DNA of 64,000 nt from Novosphingobium sp. 18050 (GCF_902706195.1 NZ_CACSJO010000005.1:62001-126000), one strand, 5' to 3'; counted from the stretch's first letter, positions 45,919-55,060 are shown. A program made the numbers and translations. Notes: generated by a model from the sequence alone, not told the origin.

Positions 45919-45982
45919 CTATTTCAACGTGGCGGCCGTCTTTCAGTAGCCGGGCCCAAGCGGTTATGGTTAAAGGCAAGTC

Positions 45983-46759
45983 ATGCGCATCCTCCTCACC
46001 AACGACGACGGCATCAACGCTCCCGGCCTCTATGTGCTGGAGAAGATCGCCGCCCAGCTTTCCGACGACATCTGGATCTGCGCGCCGAGCGAGGAACAGT
46101 CGGGTGCGGGCCACTCGCTCACCCTCACCCGCCCTGTTCGTATGCGCCAGCACGCCGAGCGCCGCTTCTCGGTAACCGGCACGCCGACCGATTCGGTGAC
46201 GATGGCGCTGCGCAAAGCCATGCCCGGACCGCCGGACCTTATCCTCTCAGGCGTCAATCGCGGTGCCAACCTCGGCGATGACGTGACGTATTCGGGCACC
46301 GTATCGGCCGCGCTGGAAGGCGCGCTGGCGGGCATACGCTCGATCGCCATGAGCCAGGTCTATTCGAAGGAAGGCCAGGGCGACGCAGTCAGCTTCGCCG
46401 CCGCCGAGGCATGGGGCGCCAAAGTGCTGCGCCCGCTGCTGGACCAACCTTTCGCGCCGCGCACGCTGGTCAACGTCAACTTCCCCGCGCTCGCCCCGGA
46501 CGAGGTCAAGGGCATCCGCGTGGTGCGCCAGGGCTTCCACGACTATGCGCGCGGTTCGGTGGTAGAAGGGATGGACCCTCGCGGCTTCCCCTATTTCTGG
46601 TTCGGCCTGCACGGGATCGAACATACACCCGGCCACAACACCGACCTCGAAGCCATCGCAGAAGGCTATGTTGCGGTGACGCCGCTGCAACTCGACCTCA
46701 CCCACGATGCCTCGCTGGCATCGATCGCGCAGCGTTACGGCCAAAGCTCCAGCCAGTGA
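45983..46759 (+). CDS. surE: 5'/3'-nucleotidase SurE
   Basis: Metal-dependent nucleotidase/exopolyphosphatase of stationary-phase survival. The 258-residue protein shows the N-terminal LTNDDGINAPG (metal ligands Asp8 and Asp9), APSEEQSGAGHSLT, GTPTDSV, the LSGVNRGANLGDDVTYSGTVSAA signature (core SGVNRGANLG with the Asn metal ligand) and SIAMSQ. Length is normal. Its stop overlaps the GTG start of the NlpD-like gene, so they are translationally coupled, mirroring the surE-nlpD linkage known from other proteobacteria (pcm and rpoS absent here). Confidence 0.97.
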   Translation: MRILLTNDDGINAPGLYVLEKIAAQLSDDIWICAPSEEQSGAGHSLTLTRPVRMRQHAERRFSVTGTPTDSVTMALRKAMPGPPDLILSGVNRGANLGDDVTYSGTVSAALEGALAGIRSIAMSQVYSKEGQGDAVSFAAAEAWGAKVLRPLLDQPFAPRTLVNVNFPALAPDEVKGIRVVRQGFHDYARGSVVEGMDPRGFPYFWFGLHGIEHTPGHNTDLEAIAEGYVAVTPLQLDLTHDASLASIAQRYGQSSSQ

Positions 46760-47877
46760 GCCGCACACTTCTCGCCGCCGGCGCTCTGCTGATGAGCGCC
46801 CCCGCCTACGCAGCTTCGCCCGAAGAAGAGAGCGCCCACGTCGTCAAGGCAGGCGAAACGCTGGGCGGTATCGCCAACCGCGCGGGAGTATCGGCCACGG
46901 CAATCGCCAAGGCCAACGGCTTGAAAGAGCCCTACGTCGTGCGCCTCGGCCAGAAGCTGACGATTCCGCGCGCGGCGAAAGTCGCCGCAAAGCCGGCCAC
47001 GGCAAAGCCCTCCCCCAAGCCAACGCCCAAGCCCACACCCTCCGTGCCCAGCGCCGAACTTTCCGCGAAAAAGGCCGAGAAGACCGCCGCCCGCGTGATC
47101 GAAGCGCGCCAGCCGTCTGGCAGCCCCGAGACCGAAACCTCGCACAAGGTCGGCGAAGGTGAGACGCTGGGCGGCATCGCCGCGCGCGCCAAGGTGCCGC
47201 GCGTCCTCATCATCGAGGCCAACGGGCTGCAGGCACCGTTCGACGTGCGCGTCGGCCAGACCCTGCGCATCCCGCGCACCCGCCGCCACGAAGTGAAGAA
47301 CGGCGACACCGGCTTCTCGATCTCGCTCGACTACGCAGTGCCGTGGGAACAGATCGCGCTGGCTAACAATCTCGACGCGAACGCGCCGGTCAAAGTCGGT
47401 CAGAACCTGCTGATCCCGACCCTGCTCGATCCGCCTGGCATCGGCGCGAAAACCCTGTCGCCTGCGCCCAGGCCGGCCGCCGCACCCGTATCTTCGCGGC
47501 CCGCGCGCTTCGCCTGGCCGCTGTCAGGTCCGGTGCGACGCGGCTATGCCAGCGGCAGCGACTATCACGACGGCGTCGACATCACCGCCCCCAAGGGCGC
47601 GATGGTGCGCGCCGCGGCCGCCGGAACCGTCACGTTCGCGGGCAAGGAAAAGAGCCAGTTCGGCAACCTCGTCGTGCTCGACCACGGCGACGGCTGGTTC
47701 ACCGCCTATGGCTTCCTCAGCCGCGTGACGGTCAAGGAAGGCGCCAAGGTCGCCGCCGGTGAACGCGTCGGGCTGGTCGGCGACACCGGCCTCGCCAAGG
47801 GTAGCGAACTGCATTTCGAAGTCCGCCAGGACGGCAAGCCGGTCGATCCGCTGGGCGAACTTCCCAAGTCGCCCTGA
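46756..47877 (+). CDS. NlpD/EnvC-like LysM and degenerate M23 (LytM) protein
   Basis: A 373-residue envelope protein, GTG start overlapping the surE stop (GTGA). A signal peptide (about 1-19, ending PAYA; no lipobox Cys) is followed by three LysM-type motifs (about residues 28-71, 130-173 and 177-221) and a C-terminal LytM domain (about 255-370). The zinc-site HxxxD is present (His271, Asp275 in YHDGVDIT), but the catalytic HxH is E351-L-H353 in SELHFEVR and the YAHL segment reads YGFL. As in NlpD, this suggests an amidase activator rather than a peptidase. Unlike E. coli NlpD it is not a lipoprotein. Confidence 0.85.
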   Translation: MSRTLLAAGALLMSAPAYAASPEEESAHVVKAGETLGGIANRAGVSATAIAKANGLKEPYVVRLGQKLTIPRAAKVAAKPATAKPSPKPTPKPTPSVPSAELSAKKAEKTAARVIEARQPSGSPETETSHKVGEGETLGGIAARAKVPRVLIIEANGLQAPFDVRVGQTLRIPRTRRHEVKNGDTGFSISLDYAVPWEQIALANNLDANAPVKVGQNLLIPTLLDPPGIGAKTLSPAPRPAAAPVSSRPARFAWPLSGPVRRGYASGSDYHDGVDITAPKGAMVRAAAAGTVTFAGKEKSQFGNLVVLDHGDGWFTAYGFLSRVTVKEGAKVAAGERVGLVGDTGLAKGSELHFEVRQDGKPVDPLGELPKSP

Positions 47878-47882
47878 GCCGC

Positions 47883-48929
47883 ATGAGCAAAAGGCGCCCG
47901 CCCCTCGCTCTGACAAAGCCACTGCGCCGCGCGGTAGCCCTGCCGGTTTGGGCCGACGTCGCGCTCCGGCTGGGCGCCGCGTTCGCCCTCGTGTTCTTCG
48001 TGGTCATCATCCACTGGATCGACCGCGACGGTCTCAAGGACACGCACGACGGCACGGTCAGCTTCCTCGACGTGTTCTATTTCACGATGATCTCGATCAC
48101 CACGACGGGCTTTGGCGACATCGCCCCGGTGAGCGACAAATCGCGGCTGATCGAGGCGGTGATCGTCACGCCTATCCGATTCGCGGTGATTTTCATCTTC
48201 GTGGGCACCGCCTATAACTTCATCATCAAGCGTAGCTGGGAGACGTGGCGCATGAAGCGCATCCAGGAACGCCTGGCCGACCATATCGTCGTGCTGGGCT
48301 ACGGCGTCAGCGGCTCGGAAGCCGTGCAGGAACTGATCGACCGCGGCACAGACCCCTCGGACATCGTCGTTGTCGACCCCTCGTCGGCGCGGCTCCGGCT
48401 GGCCGAGCAGGCTGGCTGCAACGTGCTGGAAGGTGATGCCACCCGCGACGAGACTCTGGCGGCAGTGCGCATCGATCTCGCCCGCTCGATCCTGATCTCC
48501 GCCGGGCGCGACGATACGACGATTCTGATCGTCCTCACCGCGCGCCACGTGGCGCCGGGCGTGCCGATCACTGCGGTCGTCCGCGCGGACGACAACGAAC
48601 TCCTCGCGCGGCAGGCCGGGGCCGACAACGTGATCAACCCGGTGCGCTTCACCGGACTGCTGTTGGCGGGATCGGCGGAAGGCCAGCACATCGCCGAATA
48701 TATGTCCGACCTCGCCTCAGTGGGCGGGCGCGTCCAGCTCATTGAACGCCCGGTCACCGCCGGCGAGATCGGCAAGCCGCTGGATCAGATTCCAACCGGC
48801 AAGGGCCTACGAATCTATCGCGGCGACACGGCAATCGGTTTCTGGGAGGCCGAGGCGCATAGCCTGGAGCCGGGTGATATCATCGTCGAGATCGCTGCCA
48901 CCTGCATCAAGGAAGCCTCGCCGGGCTGA
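47883..48929 (+). CDS. Two-TM potassium channel with RCK (TrkA-N/TrkA-C) domains
   Basis: A 348-residue protein with two membrane helices (about residues 25-45 and 88-112) flanking a pore loop with the selectivity-filter motif TTTGFGD (usually TVGYGD), then an RCK/TrkA-N domain with the Rossmann motif VLGYGVSGSEAVQEL and VVDPSS, and a TrkA-C-like end. It fits MthK/Kch-type ligand-gated K+ channels. It starts 5 bp after the NlpD-like stop, so it may share the surE transcript. Filter substitution could alter selectivity. Confidence 0.85.
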   Translation: MSKRRPPLALTKPLRRAVALPVWADVALRLGAAFALVFFVVIIHWIDRDGLKDTHDGTVSFLDVFYFTMISITTTGFGDIAPVSDKSRLIEAVIVTPIRFAVIFIFVGTAYNFIIKRSWETWRMKRIQERLADHIVVLGYGVSGSEAVQELIDRGTDPSDIVVVDPSSARLRLAEQAGCNVLEGDATRDETLAAVRIDLARSILISAGRDDTTILIVLTARHVAPGVPITAVVRADDNELLARQAGADNVINPVRFTGLLLAGSAEGQHIAEYMSDLASVGGRVQLIERPVTAGEIGKPLDQIPTGKGLRIYRGDTAIGFWEAEAHSLEPGDIIVEIAATCIKEASPG

Positions 48930-48948
48930 TCGCTCCGCGGTTATTGTC

Positions 48949-49341
48949 TCAGGCCATAATCCAGAACACCAGGCCCATGGCAAGGTAGGCTACCAGCCAG
49001 AACAGGCAGTCGATCACGCGGCGCATCGGCTCGGTGCGATTGCGCAGGTGCGTCAACCATACTGAAGGAATGACGAAGGCGATCGCGACGCCGCCCGTCT
49101 GCATGAAATAGAGCCACGGCTTGATCGCCAGCGTCTCGGCGCCGATCCGTGCAAAATTGTGGCCGAGCATGATCGAACTGATCAGCAAAACGACCCCCGC
49201 GATCACAAAACCGCTGGTTCGCTCGGCGTTGCCGGAGATGAGCTGGCGCCCGCTACGAAACAGCGGGCCGTTCCACACGATCCCGATCGCCAGCGCGAGT
49301 GCGGCGGCAAGCACCACCGCCAGCCAGTTCACAGGACCCAT
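48949..49341 (-). CDS. DUF1761 family membrane protein
   Basis: A 130-residue protein with four predicted membrane helices. The N-terminal [24 protein letters not shown] and later SSIMLGHNF match the DUF1761 layout (MNWLAV...W.GPLF signature). No function is known for the family. It is convergent with the K+ channel gene; 19 bp separate the stops. The start has GGAAGATGCG upstream, a usable Shine-Dalgarno. Confidence 0.72.
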   Translation of the reverse strand: MGPVNWLAVVLAAALALAIGIVWNGPLFRSGRQLISGNAERTSGFVIAGVVLLISSIMLGHNFARIGAETLAIKPWLYFMQTGGVAIAFVIPSVWLTHLRNRTEPMRRVIDCLFWLVAYLAMGLVFWIMA

Positions 49342-49608
49342 CGCATCTTCCCTTTTTGTTCAATAGTGACCTGTCTTGCAGGCCATGAAGGGATACGCAA
49401 GCGCGCGACGCCGGGTCTTTGCAACATACCCCGTCGACACAACACTTCATCATCGCGGGTCTGGCGAAGCCGCCTGGCAGCGCCCCCTGCCGCTCCCCGG
49501 GCGGCTTCACCAAGCCAGCGACGACAGGGATTTGGTGGGAGACTTCAAGCTGGCGATTCGTTTTTCGTGACTCGCGCGTCTAATGAGAGTATCGGCCGCG
49601 CCAATCCC

Positions 49609-50991
49609 ATGGCAATAGAAATCCCCAATCCGCCCAAGGTCGGCATGGTCAGCCTCGGCTGCCCCAAGGCGCTCGTTGATTCCGAGCGTATCCTCACGCG
49701 CCTGCGTGCCGACGGCTACACCATGAGCGCGGATTATTCCGGCGCTGACGTGGTCCTCGTCAACACCTGCGGTTTCCTTGATTCCGCCAAGGAGGAAAGC
49801 CTTGCCGCCATCGGCGAGGCGATCGCCGAAAACGGACGTGTCATCGTGACCGGCTGTATGGGCAACGAGGCCGATGTCATTCGCGCCAAGTTCCCGCAGG
49901 TCCTGGCCGTCACCGGCGCGCATCAGTACGAGGCGGTCGTAGAGGCCGTCCACGAGGCTGCGCCGCCTGAACTGTCACCTTACCTCGACCTGATCCCGCA
50001 TGCCTATGACGAAGCGGGCGTGAAGCTGACGCCGCGCCACTACAGCTACCTGAAGATTTCGGAGGGCTGCAACCACGCCTGCTCCTTCTGCATCATCCCC
50101 AGCCTTCGCGGAAAGCTGGCAAGCCGGCGCATCGATGCCGTGCTTCGCGAAGCGGAGAAACTGGTCCAGGCCGGCACCCGAGAACTCCTGGTCATCAGCC
50201 AGGACACCTCCGCCTACGGCGTCGACGTGCGCCATGAGGAGCGCATGTGGAAGGACCACTCCGTCCGCACCCACATGACCGACCTTGCGCGCGAACTGGG
50301 CCAGCTTGCCGATTCGCAAGGTCGCCGCCCGTGGGTGCGCATGCATTACGTCTATCCCTACCCTCACGTCGATGCGGTGATCCCGCTGATGGCGGAAGGG
50401 CTGCTGACGCCGTACCTCGATATCCCATTCCAACATGCCGCGCCTTCGGTGCTCAAGGCCATGAAGCGCCCTGCCAACGAGGCAAAGGTGCTCGGACGCC
50501 TGCGCAACTGGCGCGAAATCTGCCCGGACATCGCGATCCGCTCCAGCTTCGTGGTCGGTTTCCCCGGCGAAACCGAGGCGGATTTCGAATATCTGCTCGA
50601 CTGGCTTGAGGAAGCGCAACTCGATCGTGTCGGAGCGTTTCGCTTTGAGCAAGTGGAAGGCGCTGCCGCTAATACTTTGCCCGGCGCCGTGCCGGAAGAG
50701 GTCAAGGAAGAGCGTTACGCCCGTATCATGGAGAAGACCGCCGCGATCAGCGCGGCCAAGCTCCAGGCAAAGGTGGGCCGCAAACTGCAAGTCATCATCG
50801 ACGAAATCGGCGATGCGGACGAAGAAGGCGACATTGGGGCAACCGGCCGCTCGCAGGCCGACGCCCCCGAGATCGACGGCAACGTGTTCCTCCGCGATGT
50901 CGGCGGATCTCTGCAAGTTGGTGATATCGTTGAAGTTATTGTTGAAGATGCCGACGAGCACGACCTTTACGGCGTGATCGACCAAGCCTGA
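49609..50991 (+). CDS. rimO: Ribosomal protein uS12 methylthiotransferase RimO
   Basis: Radical SAM enzyme adding a methylthio group to Asp89 (E. coli numbering) of ribosomal protein S12. The 460-residue protein has the UPF0004 domain ([32 protein letters not shown], cluster II cysteines), the radical SAM core with [20 protein letters not shown] (CX3CX2C) and a C-terminal TRAM domain. [14 protein letters not shown]-type insert in the TRAM region is normal for sphingomonads (recalled, not checked). The ATG at 49609 ([12 protein letters not shown]) is chosen; the frame upstream is out of family. Confidence 0.96.
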   Translation: MAIEIPNPPKVGMVSLGCPKALVDSERILTRLRADGYTMSADYSGADVVLVNTCGFLDSAKEESLAAIGEAIAENGRVIVTGCMGNEADVIRAKFPQVLAVTGAHQYEAVVEAVHEAAPPELSPYLDLIPHAYDEAGVKLTPRHYSYLKISEGCNHACSFCIIPSLRGKLASRRIDAVLREAEKLVQAGTRELLVISQDTSAYGVDVRHEERMWKDHSVRTHMTDLARELGQLADSQGRRPWVRMHYVYPYPHVDAVIPLMAEGLLTPYLDIPFQHAAPSVLKAMKRPANEAKVLGRLRNWREICPDIAIRSSFVVGFPGETEADFEYLLDWLEEAQLDRVGAFRFEQVEGAAANTLPGAVPEEVKEERYARIMEKTAAISAAKLQAKVGRKLQVIIDEIGDADEEGDIGATGRSQADAPEIDGNVFLRDVGGSLQVGDIVEVIVEDADEHDLYGVIDQA

Positions 50992-51014
50992 TCCGTCTCG
51001 CTGAACGCCGCTTA

Positions 51015-51031
51015 GTTGCACTCCTTGCAAC
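51015..51031. promoter_or_regulatory. Dyad operator upstream of sRNA 1
   Basis: GTTGCA-N5-TGCAAC, a perfect 6-bp inverted repeat containing a T-N11-A core, centred about 64 nt before the predicted start of sRNA 1. This is the layout and distance of a LysR-type regulator site. Confidence 0.6.
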
Positions 51032-51050
51032 CAGCGTAAAGGTTTTCACA

Positions 51051-51079
51051 TTTGCGGGAATCATCGATTCCCAGCATAC
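51051..51079 (+). promoter_or_regulatory. Promoter of sRNA 1
   Basis: TTTGCG, 17-nt spacer, GCATAC. Exactly the same geometry is present at sRNA 2. Both boxes are weak, which fits activator dependence. Confidence 0.5.
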
Positions 51080-51086
51080 GGATCGG

Positions 51087-51151
51087 GCCTTTCAGGCATC
51101 CTCTCCCAAAACTTTCATAGGGCTGGTCTTCGGACCGGCCCTTTCTTTTTT
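51087..51151 (+). ncRNA. Candidate small RNA 1 (tandem pair, copy 1)
   Basis: A short (~65 nt) predicted transcript beginning CCTTTCAGGCATCCTCTCCC, with a C-rich CCTCTCCC stretch that could bind Shine-Dalgarno sequences, ending in a textbook terminator: GGGCTGGTC, UUCG loop, GACCGGCCC and TTTCTTTTTT (51120-51151). No open frame. It is repeated almost identically 205 bp downstream. Function unknown; likely an mRNA-targeting riboregulator. Confidence 0.72.
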
Positions 51152-51219
51152 GCACTCGCGAAGGCGCGCTGAGCGTCTCGCGAAACCTCTGCCGTGCGCT
51201 TCGCCCATGCGATTATATG

Positions 51220-51236
51220 GTTGCATTATATGCAAT
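51220..51236. promoter_or_regulatory. Dyad operator upstream of sRNA 2
   Basis: GTTGCA-N5-TGCAAT, the same dyad and T-N11-A core as copy 1, exactly 73 nt before the conserved sRNA 5' sequence as in copy 1. Confidence 0.58.
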
Positions 51237-51255
51237 ATTGCTAAAGTTTTTCGCA

Positions 51256-51284
51256 TTTGCAGCATAGCCGCCCTTGAGACATAA
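51256..51284 (+). promoter_or_regulatory. Promoter of sRNA 2
   Basis: TTTGCA, 17-nt spacer, ACATAA: same positions as in copy 1 despite divergence of the spacer. Confidence 0.5.
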
Positions 51285-51291
51285 AGAACTC

Positions 51292-51354
51292 GCCTTTCAG
51301 GCATCCTCTCCCAAAACTTCTCAGGGCTGGTCTTCGGACCGGCCCTTTCTTTTT
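51292..51354 (+). ncRNA. Candidate small RNA 2 (tandem pair, copy 2)
   Basis: Almost identical to copy 1 across the transcript (CCTTTCAGGCATCCTCTCCC start, CAAAACTT core, UUCG-loop terminator at 51324-51354); it differs mainly by a 2-nt deletion before the stem. It is upstream of cinA, which begins 92 bp later but beyond the terminator. Confidence 0.72.
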
Positions 51355-51445
51355 GGGCGCTCCACCGGCCCTTTCGTCAGCCTTCGGCGCTGCAATGCAG
51401 CCTGCCGCACTAGCCGTAGGCGTCCAATTGCCCTAGCGATGCGGC

Positions 51446-52207
51446 ATGGCCCCTACGCAGCGAATCTTCACCGCCGCCCTCGTCGTCATCGGCGACGAAA
51501 TCCTGTCGGGACGCACCCACGACAAGAACATCGCCCAGATCGCCACCTGGCTGCAGATCCAGGGCATCCGCCTGAAAGAGGTCCGCGTAGTGGCCGATGA
51601 GCCCGACGCCATCGTCGAAGCGGTGAACACGCTGCGGGCGCGTAACGACTATCTGTTTACCACCGGCGGCATCGGCCCGACCCACGACGATATCACTGTA
51701 GACGCCATCGCCCAGGCTCTCGGCGTGCCCGCCATCGTCCACCCCGAGGCGCGGGCGATCCTGGAAGCCTACTACGAGACGCGCGGCGGCCTCACCGATG
51801 CGCGTCTACGCATGGCGCGCACTCCGGAAGGCGCAAGCCTTATCCCCAACCGCTATACCGGCGCACCGGGTATCCGCTGCGGCAACGTCTTCATCATGGC
51901 AGGCGTGCCCAGCATCACCGCGGGCATGCTCGACGCCCTTTCCGGCCAGCTCGAAGGCGGCGCACCGCTCCTGTCCGAGACTGTCGGCTGCTGGGTGGGC
52001 GAAAGCGAAGTAGCGCAACTGCTCGGCGATACCGAGAAGGCCTTCACCACCTGCCAGATCGGCTCCTACCCGTTCTGGGCAGAAGGGCGCACCGGCGCCA
52101 ACTTCGTGATCCGTTCGGTCAGCGCCGAAGACCTTGCCGCATGCAGCCGCGCGCTTGTCGACGGGCTGGCCGCGATCGGCAAGTCGGCAGTGCCGGGTGG
52201 CATCTGA
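51446..52207 (+). CDS. CinA-family / molybdopterin-binding (MoCF) domain protein
   Basis: A 253-residue protein equivalent to the N-terminal CinA domain: AALVVIGDEILSGRTHDKNI, then FTTGGIGPTHDDITVDAIAQALG, the MoCF-type nucleotide/cofactor fold also found in COG1058 ADP-ribose pyrophosphatases. The C-terminal NMN deamidase domain of full CinA is absent. Usual annotation is competence/damage-inducible protein A; role in sphingomonads is unknown. The next gene begins about 20 bp after its stop. Confidence 0.87.
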   Translation: MAPTQRIFTAALVVIGDEILSGRTHDKNIAQIATWLQIQGIRLKEVRVVADEPDAIVEAVNTLRARNDYLFTTGGIGPTHDDITVDAIAQALGVPAIVHPEARAILEAYYETRGGLTDARLRMARTPEGASLIPNRYTGAPGIRCGNVFIMAGVPSITAGMLDALSGQLEGGAPLLSETVGCWVGESEVAQLLGDTEKAFTTCQIGSYPFWAEGRTGANFVIRSVSAEDLAACSRALVDGLAAIGKSAVPGGI

Positions 52208-52229
52208 GCTGCTGCTTGGTCTTGCGGCA

Positions 52230-52748
52230 ATGGCCAGCACCATGACTGCTACCCCGACACTCGCGGACTTCGAAGCGACCCTGCGCCGGCATGACAGTGC
52301 AACGCTGGCGCTGGAGGAATGGTGCACGATACGCGGACTGGCTTATCCGGCGCGCGTGACCGCGCAGACGCTGGCCCAAACAAACGCTGCCCTCCCCGCG
52401 AATCTCCATGAGGCTCTCGGCATTGCCTCGGATGAGGCGTTTGCACTGCGTAATGTCAGGCTTAGCTGCGGCGGCGCCGTGCTGTCAGTGGCGTGGAACT
52501 GGTATGTCCCCTCCCGCCTCACCGCGCCGATGAACGAGGCGCTGGCACGCAGCGATGCGCCTTTCGGCAAAGTGGTCGCGCCGCTCGGCTTCCGGCGCAA
52601 GTCTCTCTCGATGGTCGCAGGCCCAGCGGAGAACTGCCCGGCGGACACGATCTCCACCCATCAGGCGATGCTGGTGCTGCCCGATGGGCGCCCGCTCGCC
52701 TATCTCGTGGAATGTTACACGGCGGCCAACCTCGCGCCGCTCCGCTAA
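52230..52748 (+). CDS. Chorismate lyase-like protein (UbiC/UTRA fold)
   Basis: A 172-residue protein (ATG 52230; a GTG at 52197 would add a hydrophobic N-terminus). The central block ALRNVRLSCGGAVLSVAWNWYVP, the segment APFGKVVAPLGFRRKSLSM, and GRPLAYLVECY resemble the strand order and conserved patches of chorismate pyruvate-lyase (UbiC), which makes 4-hydroxybenzoate for ubiquinone. Similarity is judged by eye and is distant, so activity is uncertain. It directly follows the cinA-like gene and is convergent with the TauD gene. Confidence 0.55.
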   Translation: MASTMTATPTLADFEATLRRHDSATLALEEWCTIRGLAYPARVTAQTLAQTNAALPANLHEALGIASDEAFALRNVRLSCGGAVLSVAWNWYVPSRLTAPMNEALARSDAPFGKVVAPLGFRRKSLSMVAGPAENCPADTISTHQAMLVLPDGRPLAYLVECYTAANLAPLR

Positions 52749-52792
52749 GGCAAGCAGCGCCGCCCCGAATTCGATCCGGGACGACGCGAAGA

Positions 52793-53641
52793 TCAGGCGG
52801 CGACGGCTTCCGTTCCGGCAATCGACGTGCGGTGCATCATCCGTCCCGTCGACTTGTCGTATGGGATCGCACGGTGCATCGCCCCGGTGTTGTCCCAGAT
52901 CACGAAGTCGCCCTGGGTCCACTTGTGCCGCAGCGAGAACGCAGGCTGCGCCGCCCATTCCTGAAGACGGATTAGCATCGCGCGCCCTGCGGGCACCTCC
53001 ATGCCCACGATGTGATCGGCAGTAGTGCCCACGACCATAGACTTGCGGCCCGATTCGTGTGTCCAGACCAGCGGATGTTCCTTGATGAGACCAATGCCCA
53101 GCACCCGCTCACGGTGCTTTTCCGGAATGGCGTCGGCGATCGGCGAGAGGCTGGCGCGCACCGAATGGACTGCCTTCAGCCCCTCAAGCGCCGCCTTCTC
53201 CTCATCGGGCAGACCTTCGTAAGCAGCGTAAGTGCTGGCAAACTCGGTCTCACCGCCCTTGTCCGGCGCGATGCGGCAGGACAACAGCGTTGCGAAGGGG
53301 GGCGGCATGTCCACGGTGATGCCGTCCATGTGCCAGAAGAACGTCCCCAGCACGTATTCGGGCTGCGGGTTGATCTTCTCGTCGAGGGTGACCTGGTAAA
53401 CGTCCGCATCCGTGCTCTGGACGTTGTTGCGGGCCGTCAGGCGGACCTTTTCGCCCATTGCATCGGTGATGGCGAGCTGTTCGGCATCGGTCAGGTTCAC
53501 CTGCGGGAAGACGAGCACGGTGCGCTCCTCAACCTTCGCGCGAATCAGCTTCGCAGCCTCGGGCGTGAACAGGTCGGCGCGGTCGTCCCAAAGTACCCGC
53601 GAGCCGATGAATTCCTTGATGTCTTCGAAACGAATAGCCAT
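52793..53641 (-). CDS. TauD/TfdA family Fe(II)/2-oxoglutarate dioxygenase
   Basis: A 282-residue dioxygenase. The Fe(II) facial triad is His104 and Asp106 (FWHMDG) plus a distal His (GAMHRA), and the 2-oxoglutarate Arg lies in MMHRTSI. Relatives oxidise taurine, alkylsulfates, 2,4-D, carnitine or other small molecules. No transporter or sulfonate genes are adjacent, so the substrate is unknown. The ATG at 53641 has a GAGAGGCGG Shine-Dalgarno. It is separated from rplA by the ribosomal-operon terminator. Confidence 0.88.
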   Translation of the reverse strand: MAIRFEDIKEFIGSRVLWDDRADLFTPEAAKLIRAKVEERTVLVFPQVNLTDAEQLAITDAMGEKVRLTARNNVQSTDADVYQVTLDEKINPQPEYVLGTFFWHMDGITVDMPPPFATLLSCRIAPDKGGETEFASTYAAYEGLPDEEKAALEGLKAVHSVRASLSPIADAIPEKHRERVLGIGLIKEHPLVWTHESGRKSMVVGTTADHIVGMEVPAGRAMLIRLQEWAAQPAFSLRHKWTQGDFVIWDNTGAMHRAIPYDKSTGRMMHRTSIAGTEAVAA

Positions 53642-53780
53642 TTGGCCGCCTCTCCCGGAGGTATTGCTGAACATGTGTACAGCATCGCATTACACCGAAA
53701 TTTCACAAGCGTAAACGGTCGGGGGCGCGGGATCGCAAGGGCGTGAAAGGATGGCGCATCCGGTTAGGCTTCACGCGCAA

Positions 53781-53815
53781 AAGAAAAGGGCCGGGAAGGT
53801 TTCCCCTCCCGGCCC
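53781..53815 (-). terminator. Terminator after rplA
   Basis: GGGCCGGGAAGG / CCTCCCGGCCC stem; on the minus strand followed by TTTTCTTTT. It ends the rplK-rplA unit, so rplJ-rplL do not follow here. Confidence 0.9.
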
Positions 53816-53841
53816 TCAATCTGTTCAGCGGTCCTGAAGGA

Positions 53842-54543
53842 TCAGGCGCCGGTAACCTCGGTGGTGTCGATCTTCAGGCCCGGGCCCATCGACGACGACA
53901 TCGAGATCTTGCGCAGGTACTTGCCCTTGGCGCCCGACGGCTTGGCCTTGACGATCGCCTCGACGAATGCCGAGAAGTTCTTCGTCAGGTCTTCATCCGA
54001 GAACGACATCTTGCCGATGCCGGCGTGGATGATGCCCTGCTTCTCAACGCGGAACTCGATCTGGCCGCCCTTGGCGTCCTTCACGGCCTGCGTCACGTTC
54101 GGGGTGACCGTGCCGAGCTTCGGGTTCGGCATCAGGCCCTTGGGACCCAGCAGCTTACCGAGACGGCCCACGACGCCCATCATGTCCGGGGTGGCAATGA
54201 CGCGGTCGTAGTTGAGGTTGCCGGCCTGCATGTCTTCCATGAGGTCTTCAGCGCCAACCTTGTCGGCACCGGCTGCGAGAGCCTCGGCAGCCTTGTCGCC
54301 CTTGGCGAACACGGCGACGCGAACTTCCTTGCCGGTACCGGCGGGAAGCGAAACCATGCCGCGGACCATCTGGTCGGCGTGGCGCGGATCGACACCCAGG
54401 TTCAGCGCGACTTCGATGGTCTCGTCGAACTTGGTGGTCTTGAGGTCACGCAGGGCCTGAAGCGCTTCGCCAACGGCGTAGAGCTTCATGTTGTCGCCCA
54501 GCTTTTCGGTCAGCGACTTCTGCTTCTTGGAAATCTTGGTCAT
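53842..54543 (-). CDS. rplA: 50S ribosomal protein L1
   Basis: A 233-residue protein of the L1 stalk, also a translational repressor of its own operon in E. coli. It has the N-terminal [31 protein letters not shown] block, the [16 protein letters not shown] signature (about residues 122-137), and the C-terminal [11 protein letters not shown]. Length is normal. It lies 4 bp after rplK; the usual rplJ-rplL do not follow, since an intrinsic terminator and then a TauD/TfdA dioxygenase gene come next. Confidence 0.98.
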   Translation of the reverse strand: MTKISKKQKSLTEKLGDNMKLYAVGEALQALRDLKTTKFDETIEVALNLGVDPRHADQMVRGMVSLPAGTGKEVRVAVFAKGDKAAEALAAGADKVGAEDLMEDMQAGNLNYDRVIATPDMMGVVGRLGKLLGPKGLMPNPKLGTVTPNVTQAVKDAKGGQIEFRVEKQGIIHAGIGKMSFSDEDLTKNFSAFVEAIVKAKPSGAKGKYLRKISMSSSMGPGLKIDTTEVTGA

Positions 54544-54547
54544 GAAA

Positions 54548-54979
54548 TCAGCCCTCCACAACCTGGAGGCCCATCGCGCGAGCGGAGCCTGCAATGATCT
54601 TCGTTGCCGCGTCAATGTCGTTGGCATTGAGGTCGGCCATCTTCACCTGGGCGATCTCGGCCAGCTGCGACATCTTGATCGTTCCGGCAGACACCTTGCC
54701 CGGCTCCTTCGAACCCGACTTCAGGCCGGCGGCCTTCTTGATCAGGAACGTGGCGGGCGGCGTCTTCGTGATGAAGGTGAAGCTGCGATCCGCGTAGACG
54801 GTGATGATGGTCGGGATCGGCATGCCGTTCTCGAGTTCCTGCGTAGCGGCGTTGAACGCCTTGCAGAATTCCATGATGTTCACGCCGCGCTGACCCAGCG
54901 CCGGGCCGATCGGCGGCGACGGGTTGGCCTTGCCGGCCGGAACCTGCAGCTTGATGTAACCAGTAATCTTCTTGGCCAT
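54548..54979 (-). CDS. rplK: 50S ribosomal protein L11
   Basis: A 143-residue protein of the GTPase-associated centre. It has the N-terminal [34 protein letters not shown] block (key motif PPIGPALGQ) and the C-terminal RNA-binding helix domain ending [13 protein letters not shown]. The start at 54979 has AAAGGAGCGG upstream. Spacing to rplA is 4 bp. About 165 bp separate it from the acyltransferase gene upstream, including a GC-rich leader with two small hairpins. Confidence 0.98.
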   Translation of the reverse strand: MAKKITGYIKLQVPAGKANPSPPIGPALGQRGVNIMEFCKAFNAATQELENGMPIPTIITVYADRSFTFITKTPPATFLIKKAAGLKSGSKEPGKVSAGTIKMSQLAEIAQVKMADLNANDIDAATKIIAGSARAMGLQVVEG

Positions 54980-55060
54980 GAGGCCGCTCCTTTTCACACT
55001 ATCGCGTCCCCGAGACCCGGGAACGCTCATGCCTAGCGGTTATGACGGGCGAACCAGCCG

